Shown here: positions 16,894 through 25,734 of the stretch, one piece after another
Position numbering within the stretch: position 1 is the first letter of the stretch
How the letters are laid out: every line of letters starts with the position of its first letter
Assembly (NCBI GenBank): GCA_025362585.1
Contig: JANYFR010000018.1
Location: 1-64,000, forward strand
DNA: 64,000 nt
Direction of reading: 5' to 3'
DNA from: Acidimicrobiales bacterium
GTDB lineage: Bacteria > Actinomycetota > Acidimicrobiia > Acidimicrobiales > RAAP-2
Notes under the pieces: generated by a model
What the model saw: only the letters and a program-made list of their open reading frames with translations
The model's database searches: none
What the model was told of the DNA's origin: nothing
Program-made: the position numbers and the translations under genes

Positions 16894-17484
16894 ATGAATC
16901 ACGAATCACACGAACACAATCACGACAGCCATCCCCCGCGCCGCCGGGGTCCCCGAGGACGTGGCCGCTTTCCCGGTGGCCCGTTCGCCGGTCCCGACGA
17001 AATGTTTCGCGGTAGCTTTCCTCGAGGTGGTCGCCGCCTGCGCCGTGGCGACGTCCGCGCGGCCGTCCTGGTCCTTCTCGAAGAGTCGGCCCGCAATGGC
17101 TATCAGATCATTCAAGATCTCACCAATCGATCGGATGGCGCGTGGCGACCGAGCCCCGGCTCGGTCTACCCCATCCTCCAGCAACTCGAGGATGAGGGAC
17201 TGATCCAAGTCGCCTCCACCGAGTCGGGCCGCAGCTTCAAACTGACCGACGCGGGCACGGCGCTCGTGGAGAGCGACCGCGAGACGCTGGGCAAGCCGTG
17301 GGAGACCGCGGCGGCCGAAGTCAGCGACTCCACGTCCGATCTGATCGGAACGACGCGCCAGGTCATGATGGCGGTGCACCAGGTGGCGAAGGCCGGCACC
17401 GAAGCACAGGTCCTGAAGGCGGTCACGGCCCTCGCCGACGCCCGTCGAACGATCTACCGCATCCTCGCCGAGGATGAGTCGTAG
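16894..17484 (+). CDS. PadR family transcriptional regulator with His/Arg/Gly-rich N-terminus
   Basis: This 196-residue regulator starts at ATG 16894 with AAAGGA upstream. The PadR winged helix is at about residues 48-125: GDVRAAVLVLLEESARNGYQ, GAWRPSPGSVYPILQQLEDE (recognition helix) and SFKLTDAG in the wing. The C-terminal helices (about 130-196) form the dimer. The first 48 residues are unusual: six His residues in the first 13, then repeated Arg/Gly/Pro. Such histidine-rich tails are seen in some PadR-like proteins and could bind metal. The likely target includes its own promoter. No co-transcribed gene follows, as the next gene is convergent. Confidence 0.9.
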   Translation: MNHESHEHNHDSHPPRRRGPRGRGRFPGGPFAGPDEMFRGSFPRGGRRLRRGDVRAAVLVLLEESARNGYQIIQDLTNRSDGAWRPSPGSVYPILQQLEDEGLIQVASTESGRSFKLTDAGTALVESDRETLGKPWETAAAEVSDSTSDLIGTTRQVMMAVHQVAKAGTEAQVLKAVTALADARRTIYRILAEDES

Positions 17485-17511
17485 ACCGCAACGTGCGTCG
17501 AGCCCGCCGCC

Positions 17512-19656
17512 CTAGCGGTAGACGCGCTCGACGTAGTCGCTGACCATCCGCGACGCGCAGTACATCGGACCGAGGGTGCGTAACGATTCGCGAACCCGCG
17601 CGATCCACCCGACCGGGACGCCGTGGTCGTCGCGACTGTAAAACAAGGGTTTCACGTCGTGCTCGAGCAGGTCGTACAGTGCGGCGGCGTCGCGGCGGTC
17701 CTTCTCCCTGGTGTCGTCGTCGACGGTCCCGTCGATCGCCCAGCCGTTCTGACCGTTGTAGCCCTCGGCCCACCATCCATCGAGGACGCTCAGATTGAGT
17801 CCGCCGTTCAGGGCCGACTTCATGCCACTCGTGCCACTCGCTTCGAGCGGCGGTCGCGGCAGGTTGAGCCACACGTCACAACCCGCCACCAGGCGTAGCG
17901 CCACGCGCAGGTCGTAGTCCTCTAAGAAGACCACCCGATTCGGCACGTCGAGATCACGCTTGAGCCGAAGGAGATCGCGCGCGACCTCCTTCGCCTCGAC
18001 GTCGCGCGGATGGGCCTTGCCGGCGATGACGAACTGCGTGCCCTGGTCGTGATCGATGATGGCGCGCAGGCGACCGGGGTCGTGGAGCAACAGGTCGAGC
18101 CGTTTGTAGGTCGCGAGGCGACGGGCGAAGCCCACCGTCAGGTGCGTGGGATCAAAGGCGTCCAGCGCCGCCTCGACGTAGCCGAGGTCCTCGCCGCGCG
18201 CGAGACGATCGACCGTCGCCTTGCGCCGTATCAGTTCGACCAATTTCAGGCGCGATTCGCAGCGCGCCCGCCAGAGGTCGGCGTCGGCAATCTCGTCGAC
18301 GTGGCGCCACAGGCCCGGGTCGTGGGCGTGTCGTTCCCAGTCGGGCCCGAAGAAGGCGCCGAGCAGTGCGCGCATGTTCGGCGCCATCCAGGTGGGCAGG
18401 TGCACCCCGTTGGTCACGTACGTAATGGGCACGTCGGCGGCCTCGGTGGCGTCAAACAATGGGCGCCACATATTGCGTGCGACCTCCGCGTGACGCTCGC
18501 TGACCGCGTTCGTCGAGCGCGCGCAGCGCAGCGCCAGGGGCGAGAGCCCGAGCGGTTCGCCGACCGCCGCGGGGTCCACCCGACTCACGGCGGCCACTTC
18601 CTCGCGGGGGAGCTGCATCTCGTCAAGGGCGCCCCCGAGCACCGAGAAGAACTGACCGGCGTCGTAGGTCTCGTTACCCGCCGGCACCGGCGTGTGCGTC
18701 GTGAAAATGAAGCGGTCACGCTCCGAAGAGAGCAGGCTCGCGACCGAAGGGCGTTCCCCGCTCGAGTTTTTGGCCCGCCGTGACGCCACCTCGAGCGACG
18801 CGAGGGCGCCGTGGCCCTCGTTCAGATGGATCAGTCCCGGGGTGATACCCATGGCGTCGAGGGCGCGGATGCCCCCGATGCCCAGCAACGCGTACTGCGC
18901 CAGACGGATGTCGCGCGATCCTTCGTAGAGGCGCGCGGTCACCCAGCGCTCGAGCGCGTCATTCTCCGCGAGCTCCGCGTCGAGCAGATACAGGGGCGTG
19001 CGTCCGACGTCGACTCGCCAGACGTGGGCCGACAGTTCCCCGTCCCACACCGGCACGGTCACCTTCAAGGGCAGCCCGTCGGCGCCGCGCACCCGCACCG
19101 CCGGCAGCTGGTCGGTATTGGCCTCGAGCCAGTACTCCTGCTGCCAGCCACTGAGGTCCATTCGTTGATGCAAGTACCCCCGCCGGTAGAGGAGGCCCAC
19201 TCCGACGAGGTCGAGGGCCTGGTCCGACGCCTCCTTCAAGATGTCGCCCGCGAGGACGCCGAGCCCCCCCGCGTAGACCGGCAGCGACGAGTGCACCGCG
19301 AATTCGGCGCAGAAGTAGGCAACGGGGCCACCGGTTCGGCGGTGCTCGACCGGTCGCTGCATCTCGTACTCCATCGAACGGGCCACTTCACGCAGGCGCG
19401 CAAGGGTCATCTCGTCGGTGGCGGCGCGCAGGAGATCGCGCTCCGGCAGGTTGGTGAGGAATCGCACGGGGTTCTCGTCGGCCAACTGGAACCGGTACGC
19501 GTCGATGCGACGAAAGAGATCCTTGCCGCCCGGCGTCCACGTCCACAGGTAGTTGTAGGAGATCCACGCCATCTCTTCGAGCGGTTCGGGCAGCCGTCGG
19601 GCCAAACGTTCAATCGCGCGTTGCACGTCTCGCGTGCCGTCAAAGCGCGTGGTCAT
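17512..19656 (-). CDS. glgP: Alpha-glucan (glycogen) phosphorylase, short type, copy 1
   Basis: This 714-residue GT35 phosphorylase releases glucose-1-phosphate from alpha-1,4-glucans. The start ATG 19656 lies 10 bases behind the GH57 gene stop; a longer frame to 19806 runs into that gene. Blocks seen are VAYFCAEFAVHSSLPVYAGGLGVLAGD (a longer match split here as AYFCAEFAVHSSLPVYAGG and LGVLAGD), FIFTTHTPVPAGNETYD, YVTNGVHLPTW, VGFARRLATYKR, and the PLP lysine in EASGTSGMKSALNGGLN. It is the last gene of the glycogen operon. It differs clearly from the second phosphorylase at 25731-28286, so the two may act on different chain lengths or under different conditions. Confidence 0.92.
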   Translation of the reverse strand: MTTRFDGTRDVQRAIERLARRLPEPLEEMAWISYNYLWTWTPGGKDLFRRIDAYRFQLADENPVRFLTNLPERDLLRAATDEMTLARLREVARSMEYEMQRPVEHRRTGGPVAYFCAEFAVHSSLPVYAGGLGVLAGDILKEASDQALDLVGVGLLYRRGYLHQRMDLSGWQQEYWLEANTDQLPAVRVRGADGLPLKVTVPVWDGELSAHVWRVDVGRTPLYLLDAELAENDALERWVTARLYEGSRDIRLAQYALLGIGGIRALDAMGITPGLIHLNEGHGALASLEVASRRAKNSSGERPSVASLLSSERDRFIFTTHTPVPAGNETYDAGQFFSVLGGALDEMQLPREEVAAVSRVDPAAVGEPLGLSPLALRCARSTNAVSERHAEVARNMWRPLFDATEAADVPITYVTNGVHLPTWMAPNMRALLGAFFGPDWERHAHDPGLWRHVDEIADADLWRARCESRLKLVELIRRKATVDRLARGEDLGYVEAALDAFDPTHLTVGFARRLATYKRLDLLLHDPGRLRAIIDHDQGTQFVIAGKAHPRDVEAKEVARDLLRLKRDLDVPNRVVFLEDYDLRVALRLVAGCDVWLNLPRPPLEASGTSGMKSALNGGLNLSVLDGWWAEGYNGQNGWAIDGTVDDDTREKDRRDAAALYDLLEHDVKPLFYSRDDHGVPVGWIARVRESLRTLGPMYCASRMVSDYVERVYR

Positions 19657-19666
19657 CTGGACCAAC

Positions 19667-21718
19667 CTACTGGACTGCGGACGGGTCTCCACTACTACCC
19701 AGGACGTCGAGCCCGACGGCCCGAGCGAGCGGCGCGAGCAGGGCCCGGGCATCCAACGCGGGGTCGCTCGCGAGTGCGAACAACGCGCGACGGATCGAGG
19801 CCTCACCCGACGGCGACACCCAACGCTGCACGCTCGCGATCGCCACGAGGGCGACGGCGTCGTCGTCGCTCGCGGGTCTCGTCAAGAGCTCGGCGACCAG
19901 CATCTCGATTGCCCGTTCGTAGTCGAGACTGCCGGCCGAGACGAGCCACGACGTCGCCGTTAACGCCACGACGTCCGCGCCGAGGTCGGCGAGGCGGACG
20001 TCGGTCCAGGCGTCGTCGTCGCCCACGCGGGCCGCCACGCGCAGTCCGAGTGTCCCCGCGCGAAATGCTCTCGTCTGGACCTGAGTCCTACGTAACGTGA
20101 GGGCGTGCGTCACGTCGACACGTCGCACGTCCTCGGCGTCCCCCGCGTGCGGACCGACCAACGAGCAGCGCCAATAGCCGCGCACGGTGCGGGCTGCGCC
20201 GCCACCGGCGAGGGTCTCGGCGGCGAAGCCGGCCGCCACCGAGAGGGCGTCGTGGCGGGTGTGATCGTGCACGCGACCCCAGAGCACCGCCCCGTCCACC
20301 CCGGCGCGGTTCGACTCCACCGCCGAGAGTCGCGTCACGAACTCGGCCTCCAGGTCCAGCCCCCAGGAGCGACGGGCCAGCCCGATCGCGACAGCGGCGT
20401 AGCGCAGCACGATGGACGTTTCAATCTCGGCCGGGTCGGCGAAGAACCACGCACAACTGGTAAAGGAGAGCAGGAGATTCCGGTAGACCTCGCAGAGCTC
20501 GAGCACCCGGCTCGACACGTCCGCGGCACGAGGGCTCTTCGCGTGAGCGGTGACGAACTCCTCCGCGGACGCCGCGCCGGCGAGAACCTGGCCGTAGTCC
20601 TCGAGCGTGTCGTCAACCGACGCCACGAGGACCGCGAGCTCGTCCACGAGGGACGCGCCCAGTTCATCGCGCAACCAGTCGAGGCTGTCGCGCAGTGGAC
20701 GCCGCCAGCCCTGGTGCCAGCCCGGGCTCGAGCCGGTCGTGCAGCCGCAGTCGCTACGCCAGCGCTCGACGCCGTGGGCGCAGCTCCACGACGACGCGGT
20801 GGCGAGTTCCACCTCCGACGTCACCGGGCGTCCCCGCAGCCACTCGCCGAGCGAGGTCGTCACTGCGAAATGTCGCTGCAGTCGACGTAACGCCCACGCC
20901 ACGCCGAGGTCACCAAATCGGTGGTGGTGTCCGTACGTCTCGCCGTCGGCGACGAGCAGGACCAGACCGTCGTCACCCGGGGGCAGCTCCTGGACCATGG
21001 CGTCGGCGAGGGCGGTACCGTCGGCGATCAGATCACCGAAGGCCACCCGCTGGGAGAGCTCGCGGTGGCCAAAGACGACGGTCATCGAACGTCCTTCGCT
21101 CAACACCACCCGGTACGGCCGACTGGTGTCGAGCGTGGTGGCGTCGACCTCGCGCCACTCCCCGTCATCGTCGCGCACGCGAACTGCTTGGCCGGCCATC
21201 AGGACCGTGTACTCGATACCTCGAGCGGCGAGAACCTCGAGCGTGTCGAGGTCGACGGCCGTCTCGGGTAACCACATACCGCGCGGCCGCTCGTGGAAGC
21301 GAGCGACGTAGTCCGCGATCCCCCACGCCACGAGGCGTGCGCGGTCCTCGGACCGCGCCAGGGGCAGTATCGCGTGCACCATCGGCGCCGCGAGGGCCAC
21401 CAGGCTCGGCGCGTCGGCGACGTGGCGCGCTTGGTGACGAAGGGACCGATCGACGTCCGCGGCATTGCACTCGAGCCAGTGATGGAGCGTGGGCCCGACG
21501 TCGAAACTGCTTTCGGCCAGTGGCTCGAAGAGGCCCGCCTCGTCGTCGCCGTCACTCGCCAGGGAGACGGCGACCATGGCGCGGTAACACTCGCTGGTGA
21601 TCCTCTCGTTCCAGTCGTGCGAGGGCCAGGCACTCCATTCGTTCGCGACGAGGCCCAGCCAGGGGTCCTCGCGAGGCGGTTGGTAGAAGTGGAAGAAGAA
21701 GCCGGCCGTGCGGGTCAC
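19667..21718 (-). CDS. GH57-type DUF3536 glycoside hydrolase-like protein
   Basis: The start is the GTG at 21718, whose GTGA overlaps the stop of the MalQ-GlgB gene by 4 bases. The 683-residue protein matches the DUF3536 group with a GH57-like (beta/alpha)7 barrel. Blocks visible are GFFFHFYQPPREDPW, HDWNERITSECYRAM, RGMWLPETAVDLDTLEVLA, ADGETYGHHHRFGDLGVA and SSWSCAHGVERWRSDCGC. GH57 enzymes include amylopullulanases, branching enzymes and 4-alpha-glucanotransferases. The DUF3536 group is not well characterised. Lying inside a glycogen operon it is likely an alpha-glucan-acting enzyme, possibly debranching, since no isoamylase is present here. Activity is inferred. Confidence 0.8.
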   Translation of the reverse strand: MTRTAGFFFHFYQPPREDPWLGLVANEWSAWPSHDWNERITSECYRAMVAVSLASDGDDEAGLFEPLAESSFDVGPTLHHWLECNAADVDRSLRHQARHVADAPSLVALAAPMVHAILPLARSEDRARLVAWGIADYVARFHERPRGMWLPETAVDLDTLEVLAARGIEYTVLMAGQAVRVRDDDGEWREVDATTLDTSRPYRVVLSEGRSMTVVFGHRELSQRVAFGDLIADGTALADAMVQELPPGDDGLVLLVADGETYGHHHRFGDLGVAWALRRLQRHFAVTTSLGEWLRGRPVTSEVELATASSWSCAHGVERWRSDCGCTTGSSPGWHQGWRRPLRDSLDWLRDELGASLVDELAVLVASVDDTLEDYGQVLAGAASAEEFVTAHAKSPRAADVSSRVLELCEVYRNLLLSFTSCAWFFADPAEIETSIVLRYAAVAIGLARRSWGLDLEAEFVTRLSAVESNRAGVDGAVLWGRVHDHTRHDALSVAAGFAAETLAGGGAARTVRGYWRCSLVGPHAGDAEDVRRVDVTHALTLRRTQVQTRAFRAGTLGLRVAARVGDDDAWTDVRLADLGADVVALTATSWLVSAGSLDYERAIEMLVAELLTRPASDDDAVALVAIASVQRWVSPSGEASIRRALFALASDPALDARALLAPLARAVGLDVLGSSGDPSAVQ

Positions 21719-24700
21719 CGGGGCCCCCGACCGAGCACCACAATCGCCAGCGGCGGCACCGTCGCGCGCATCAGCGGCCACCCCGGACCCGACCCCGCGT
21801 TCTCGGCGACGTAGGTCGCCGCGTTGCCGTACCCCGATCCACCGAAATCGAGGTCGTCACTGTTGGCGAGCACGGTCCAGTCGCCCGCGACGGGAACGAA
21901 CAGCGCGTAGTCGTCGTGGGGTACTGGCGTAAAATTGGCGAGGACGACCACCTCGTCATCGCCGTGACCGCGACGCCACACCAACACGCTCTGGTCGACG
22001 TCATCGACGCTGATCCATTCGAAGGACGTCGCGCCAGGGCCGTCGTCGTGCAGGCCCGGTTGCTCGCGGTACAGGTCGTTCAGACGCCGCACCCAACGAG
22101 CGACTCCGCGATGGCGATCGTCGTCTAACAGGTGCCAGTCCAACGACGATTCGTGACTCCACTCCGCGCTCTGGGCGAACTCGTCGCCCATGAACAACAG
22201 CTTCTTGCCGGGGATCGTGAACTGGTAGCCGTACAGCAGTCGCAGGTTCGCCCGGCGCCGCCAGTCGTCGCCGGGCATCTTGGCAACGAGGGCGCCCTTG
22301 CCGTGGACCACCTCGTCGTGACTGAGCGCCAGTACGTAGTTCTCCTGGGCCGCGTAGACGGCTCGGAACGTCAATTCGCCCTGGTGGTGCCGTCGGTGGA
22401 TGGGGTCGCGACTGAAGTAGTTGAGCGTGTCGTGCATCCAGCCGAGGTCCCACTTGTGCGTGAAGCCGAGTCCGCCGTGCGCGACGGTACCCGTCACCGC
22501 CGGCCACGCCGTCGACTCCTCGGCGACGACGACGACGTCGGGGAAGGTCGCCGTGAGTTCGGTGGTGCACTGACGAAGGAACTCGACGGCCTCCAGGTCC
22601 TCGTTGCCCCCGTACCGATTCGCGACCCACTCTCCGGGTTTGCGTGAGTAGTCGAGGTAGAGCATCGACGCCACGGCGTCGAGGCGCAGTCCGTCCGCGT
22701 GGAACTCCTCGATCCAGTAGCAGGCGTTGGAGATCAGGAAACTACGAACCTCGTTGCGACCGAAGTTGAACGTCCAACTCTGCCAGTCGGGGTGAACGCG
22801 CTGACGCACGTCGGCGTGCTCGTAGAGGTGAGTGCCATCAAAGAGCGCCAGTGCGAAAGCGTCGGAGGGGAAGTGCGAGGGCACCCAGTCGAGGATCACG
22901 CCCACCCCCCGCTGGTGCAGAACGTCGATGAGATACTTGAAGTCGTCGGGCGTGCCCAGACGCGACGTCGGTGCGAAGTAGCCGGTCGTCTGATAGCCCC
23001 ACGATCCGTAGAACGGGTGCTCCATGACGGGCATCAGTTCCACGTGGGTGAAGCCCATCTCGACGGCGTAGGCCGCCAACAACGGCGCGAGTTCGCGGTA
23101 GGTCAACGAGCGATTATCTTCTTCGGGCACTCGACGCCACGAGGCCAGGTGGACCTCGTAGATCGACATGGGCTGGGTGCGCGCGTCGAGCGTCGCACGT
23201 CGCTGGAGCCACGCCTCGTCGCTCCACTCGTGCTCGGAGTGCCACACCCTGGTGGCCGTCGCGGGGGAGAGCTCGAAGTAGCGTCCCATCGGGTCGCTCT
23301 TGTCAAACTCGTCGCCACCGAGTCGTGACCGCAGGCGGTACTTGTACGAATGAAGCGGGGCCGCGCCGGGGACGAAACCCTCCCACACACCCGAGTTCTC
23401 ACGCGGCGCGAGGGGATGACGGGTGGCGTTCCATCGATTGAACTCCCCCACGACCGCCACCCGTTCGGCGTTCGGGGCCCACAACGCGAAGTAGCACCCG
23501 GCGACGCCGTCGACCACCATGGGATGAGACCCCAGGTGCCGATGGAGTCGAAAGTGGCGTCCCTCGCTCAAGAGGTGCAGGTCGGTCGGGCTGAGCAGGG
23601 TCACCGGGACGGTCCGTGCCCGACCCTGACGGCGTTGCGCGGGCGCACCGACCCCGCGCCGTGCACTGAGCGGCGCCAGCGCCGCGCCCAGCTCAGTGGA
23701 GTTCACCAACTCCTCCAGAGTGCGTCGCGACCGACGACTCCAGTTCGACCGCTCCGACGACGTGCCGGGCAGATTCACCGCCAGGGTTTCGCCCAGTAGA
23801 TCGTCGAGCTGGGCCATGACCAGGCCCGCGTCGCTCTCGGCCAGCAGCGCGTGCAGCGCCTGCAACACGTCGTCGGGTGCACTCTTCGTCGCGACGCCGA
23901 CAGACCGGGCTAGGGCGTCTCGCTCGACGCCACGTCGCGCTCGAGCCTCCCTCGACGCCTCGTCCTCGAGCAGACCGAGTCGCTCTCGCTCGTCGAGATC
24001 GGATTCGCTCCACCAGCCGGCGAACGTCGCCGTGTCGTGGGTCCCAAAGGATGCCACCGCCCCGCTCGGCACGTTGTCGAGCTCGTCAGGGTCCGCGCGG
24101 ATTGCGAACTGCGCGACGTAGGTGCGGCGAAGGCCCTCGCGGACCATGGACTCGCGCACCCCGTCGTCGACGGTCCCCAGGTCCTCGCCCACGACGTCAA
24201 CGCCCATCCGCTGCGCCTCGATGGCGATGATGGCCAGCAACTCCTCGAAGGGCATGGCCACGTAAACGCCCTCCTCGGGAGAGGCGCCGTCGGGGATCCA
24301 GAAGAGCCGCTGGAGGCCCATGACGTGGTCGATTCGCACCACCCCCGCGGCGCTCATGTGAAAGCGCAGTGCGGCTCGGAATTGACGGTGCGCGTCGAGT
24401 CGGCACTGCTCCGGCTGGGGTGGCGGCGCGCCCCAATTCTGGCCCTGGACCGAGAGGGCGTCGGGCGGCGCCCCGATCGACATTGACGTGACGTACTGGT
24501 CACGATTGCTCCACACGTCGTAGCCGAAGGGGTGGACGCCAATGGGAATATCGAGCTCGAGCGACTGGCCCCGTTGGGCGAGGTTGGTCGTCAGAGCGCG
24601 CACCTGGGTGTCAATGATCCACTGCGCGATCAGGTGGTAGCGCACGACCGACGGGTCGACGTCGTTCCAGCGCAGCAGGCCGCTCTGGGCCGTCGAGGGC

Positions 24701-25734
24701 CAACGACGCCAGTCCGTGCCGAAGCGCTCGCCGGCGGCGCGAAATCTCGCGTAGTCGTTCACGTCGGGGTGGGCCACGACGAACGACTGCAGCGCCACAT
24801 TGTCGATCGAGAGATCTCCATTGGTCTCCGCCCACGTTTGCAGGACGTGTCGTTTGGCGCGAAAGGCTCGCACACCGTCGACGTCGCCGTCGCGCACCCA
24901 CCCCGCGCGAACCGACGGTCCGTAGGTAACTTCCATGAGTTCCCGGGCGGCGTCGGAGCGCGGCAGGGCGTCAATCCGATCGAGTGCAATCCAGCGGTCG
25001 TTCCAAAACCGACGGCTGACCGGTCGGTAGGGGCTGGCCTCGAACTCCTCGGGCCCGAACGAAGCGAGCAGCGGAAGGGTGGACACGACGCTCGCGTGGT
25101 GGCGCGCGACGATCCGAGCGAACTCGTCCAGGTCGGCGACGTCGCCGGCGCCCCACGTGCGCGACGAGTGGAGGGTGAAGATCGGCGCCTGCACGCTGAA
25201 GGCGCGCCAGTCGTTCGCGAAGCGGCCTCGCGCTCCACGCAGGGGGCGCACGATGATCATCGCCGTCACCGAGCGGCGACCGGTCGTGATCGACAACTCG
25301 TGATAGCCCACCCGCAGTACCGGAAGAGCGAGCCCCCGCACTTCCGTGTCGTTCGCGAACGGCACGAGTGCGTCGCTCGCTTCAGACCACGAAACCTCGC
25401 CACCGGACTCGAACTCCAATCGACAGTCGAACGTCGTCGGCGTCCGGCCGAGGTGGATCGGGACCGTCGACTCAACGCCCTCGTCGACCACGTAGACCGG
25501 TTCAACGACGTCGCGAATTTGACGCTGACGCCGTTCGCGTAGCCGCGACCGGGCGTGGGCCGAGGTCTGCATCTCCTCCATGTCGCCCATCGCGTTGAGC
25601 ACCGACAGCACGTGGTCCTGATCGGCGCGGCGCGTCACCCCGCGTCCGTCGACGTACTCGAGCGTGACCCCTCGGGCGAGCGCGAGTTCGCGAAGTGGCG
25701 CGCCGACGTCGATTCGGTCTCGCTTTGGACTCAC
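21715..25734 (-). CDS. malQ-glgB: Fused 4-alpha-glucanotransferase / 1,4-alpha-glucan branching enzyme
   Basis: One uninterrupted frame of about 1339 residues joins two enzymes. Residues 1-690 are a GH77 amylomaltase with the actinobacterial N-terminal domain. It has nucleophile Asp in RIDHVMGL (about 469), acid/base Glu in VVGEDLGTV (about 517) and the third Asp in FGTHDTATF (about 567), and ends LAVNLPGTSSERSNW. A basic, Ala/Arg-rich linker (about 690-712) follows. Residues 715-1339 are a GH13 branching enzyme: a CBM48-like WAPNAERVAVVGEFNRWN, GSWGYQTTGYFAPTSR, nucleophile Asp in HADGLRLDAVASM (about 1019), Glu in VVAEESTAW (about 1072) and LSHDEVVHGK. The GTG start at 25734 overlaps the upstream stop by 4 bases. 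All catalytic residues are present in both halves. Confidence 0.93.
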   Translation of the reverse strand: MSPKRDRIDVGAPLRELALARGVTLEYVDGRGVTRRADQDHVLSVLNAMGDMEEMQTSAHARSRLRERRQRQIRDVVEPVYVVDEGVESTVPIHLGRTPTTFDCRLEFESGGEVSWSEASDALVPFANDTEVRGLALPVLRVGYHELSITTGRRSVTAMIIVRPLRGARGRFANDWRAFSVQAPIFTLHSSRTWGAGDVADLDEFARIVARHHASVVSTLPLLASFGPEEFEASPYRPVSRRFWNDRWIALDRIDALPRSDAARELMEVTYGPSVRAGWVRDGDVDGVRAFRAKRHVLQTWAETNGDLSIDNVALQSFVVAHPDVNDYARFRAAGERFGTDWRRWPSTAQSGLLRWNDVDPSVVRYHLIAQWIIDTQVRALTTNLAQRGQSLELDIPIGVHPFGYDVWSNRDQYVTSMSIGAPPDALSVQGQNWGAPPPQPEQCRLDAHRQFRAALRFHMSAAGVVRIDHVMGLQRLFWIPDGASPEEGVYVAMPFEELLAIIAIEAQRMGVDVVGEDLGTVDDGVRESMVREGLRRTYVAQFAIRADPDELDNVPSGAVASFGTHDTATFAGWWSESDLDERERLGLLEDEASREARARRGVERDALARSVGVATKSAPDDVLQALHALLAESDAGLVMAQLDDLLGETLAVNLPGTSSERSNWSRRSRRTLEELVNSTELGAALAPLSARRGVGAPAQRRQGRARTVPVTLLSPTDLHLLSEGRHFRLHRHLGSHPMVVDGVAGCYFALWAPNAERVAVVGEFNRWNATRHPLAPRENSGVWEGFVPGAAPLHSYKYRLRSRLGGDEFDKSDPMGRYFELSPATATRVWHSEHEWSDEAWLQRRATLDARTQPMSIYEVHLASWRRVPEEDNRSLTYRELAPLLAAYAVEMGFTHVELMPVMEHPFYGSWGYQTTGYFAPTSRLGTPDDFKYLIDVLHQRGVGVILDWVPSHFPSDAFALALFDGTHLYEHADVRQRVHPDWQSWTFNFGRNEVRSFLISNACYWIEEFHADGLRLDAVASMLYLDYSRKPGEWVANRYGGNEDLEAVEFLRQCTTELTATFPDVVVVAEESTAWPAVTGTVAHGGLGFTHKWDLGWMHDTLNYFSRDPIHRRHHQGELTFRAVYAAQENYVLALSHDEVVHGKGALVAKMPGDDWRRRANLRLLYGYQFTIPGKKLLFMGDEFAQSAEWSHESSLDWHLLDDDRHRGVARWVRRLNDLYREQPGLHDDGPGATSFEWISVDDVDQSVLVWRRGHGDDEVVVLANFTPVPHDDYALFVPVAGDWTVLANSDDLDFGGSGYGNAATYVAENAGSGPGWPLMRATVPPLAIVVLGRGPR

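Noticed and set aside
18811..20100. A 429-codon plus-strand open frame opposite glgP1 and the GH57 gene
   Set aside because: Both opposing genes have clear catalytic motifs and a coupled junction; this frame is an Arg/Val/Gly-rich shadow.
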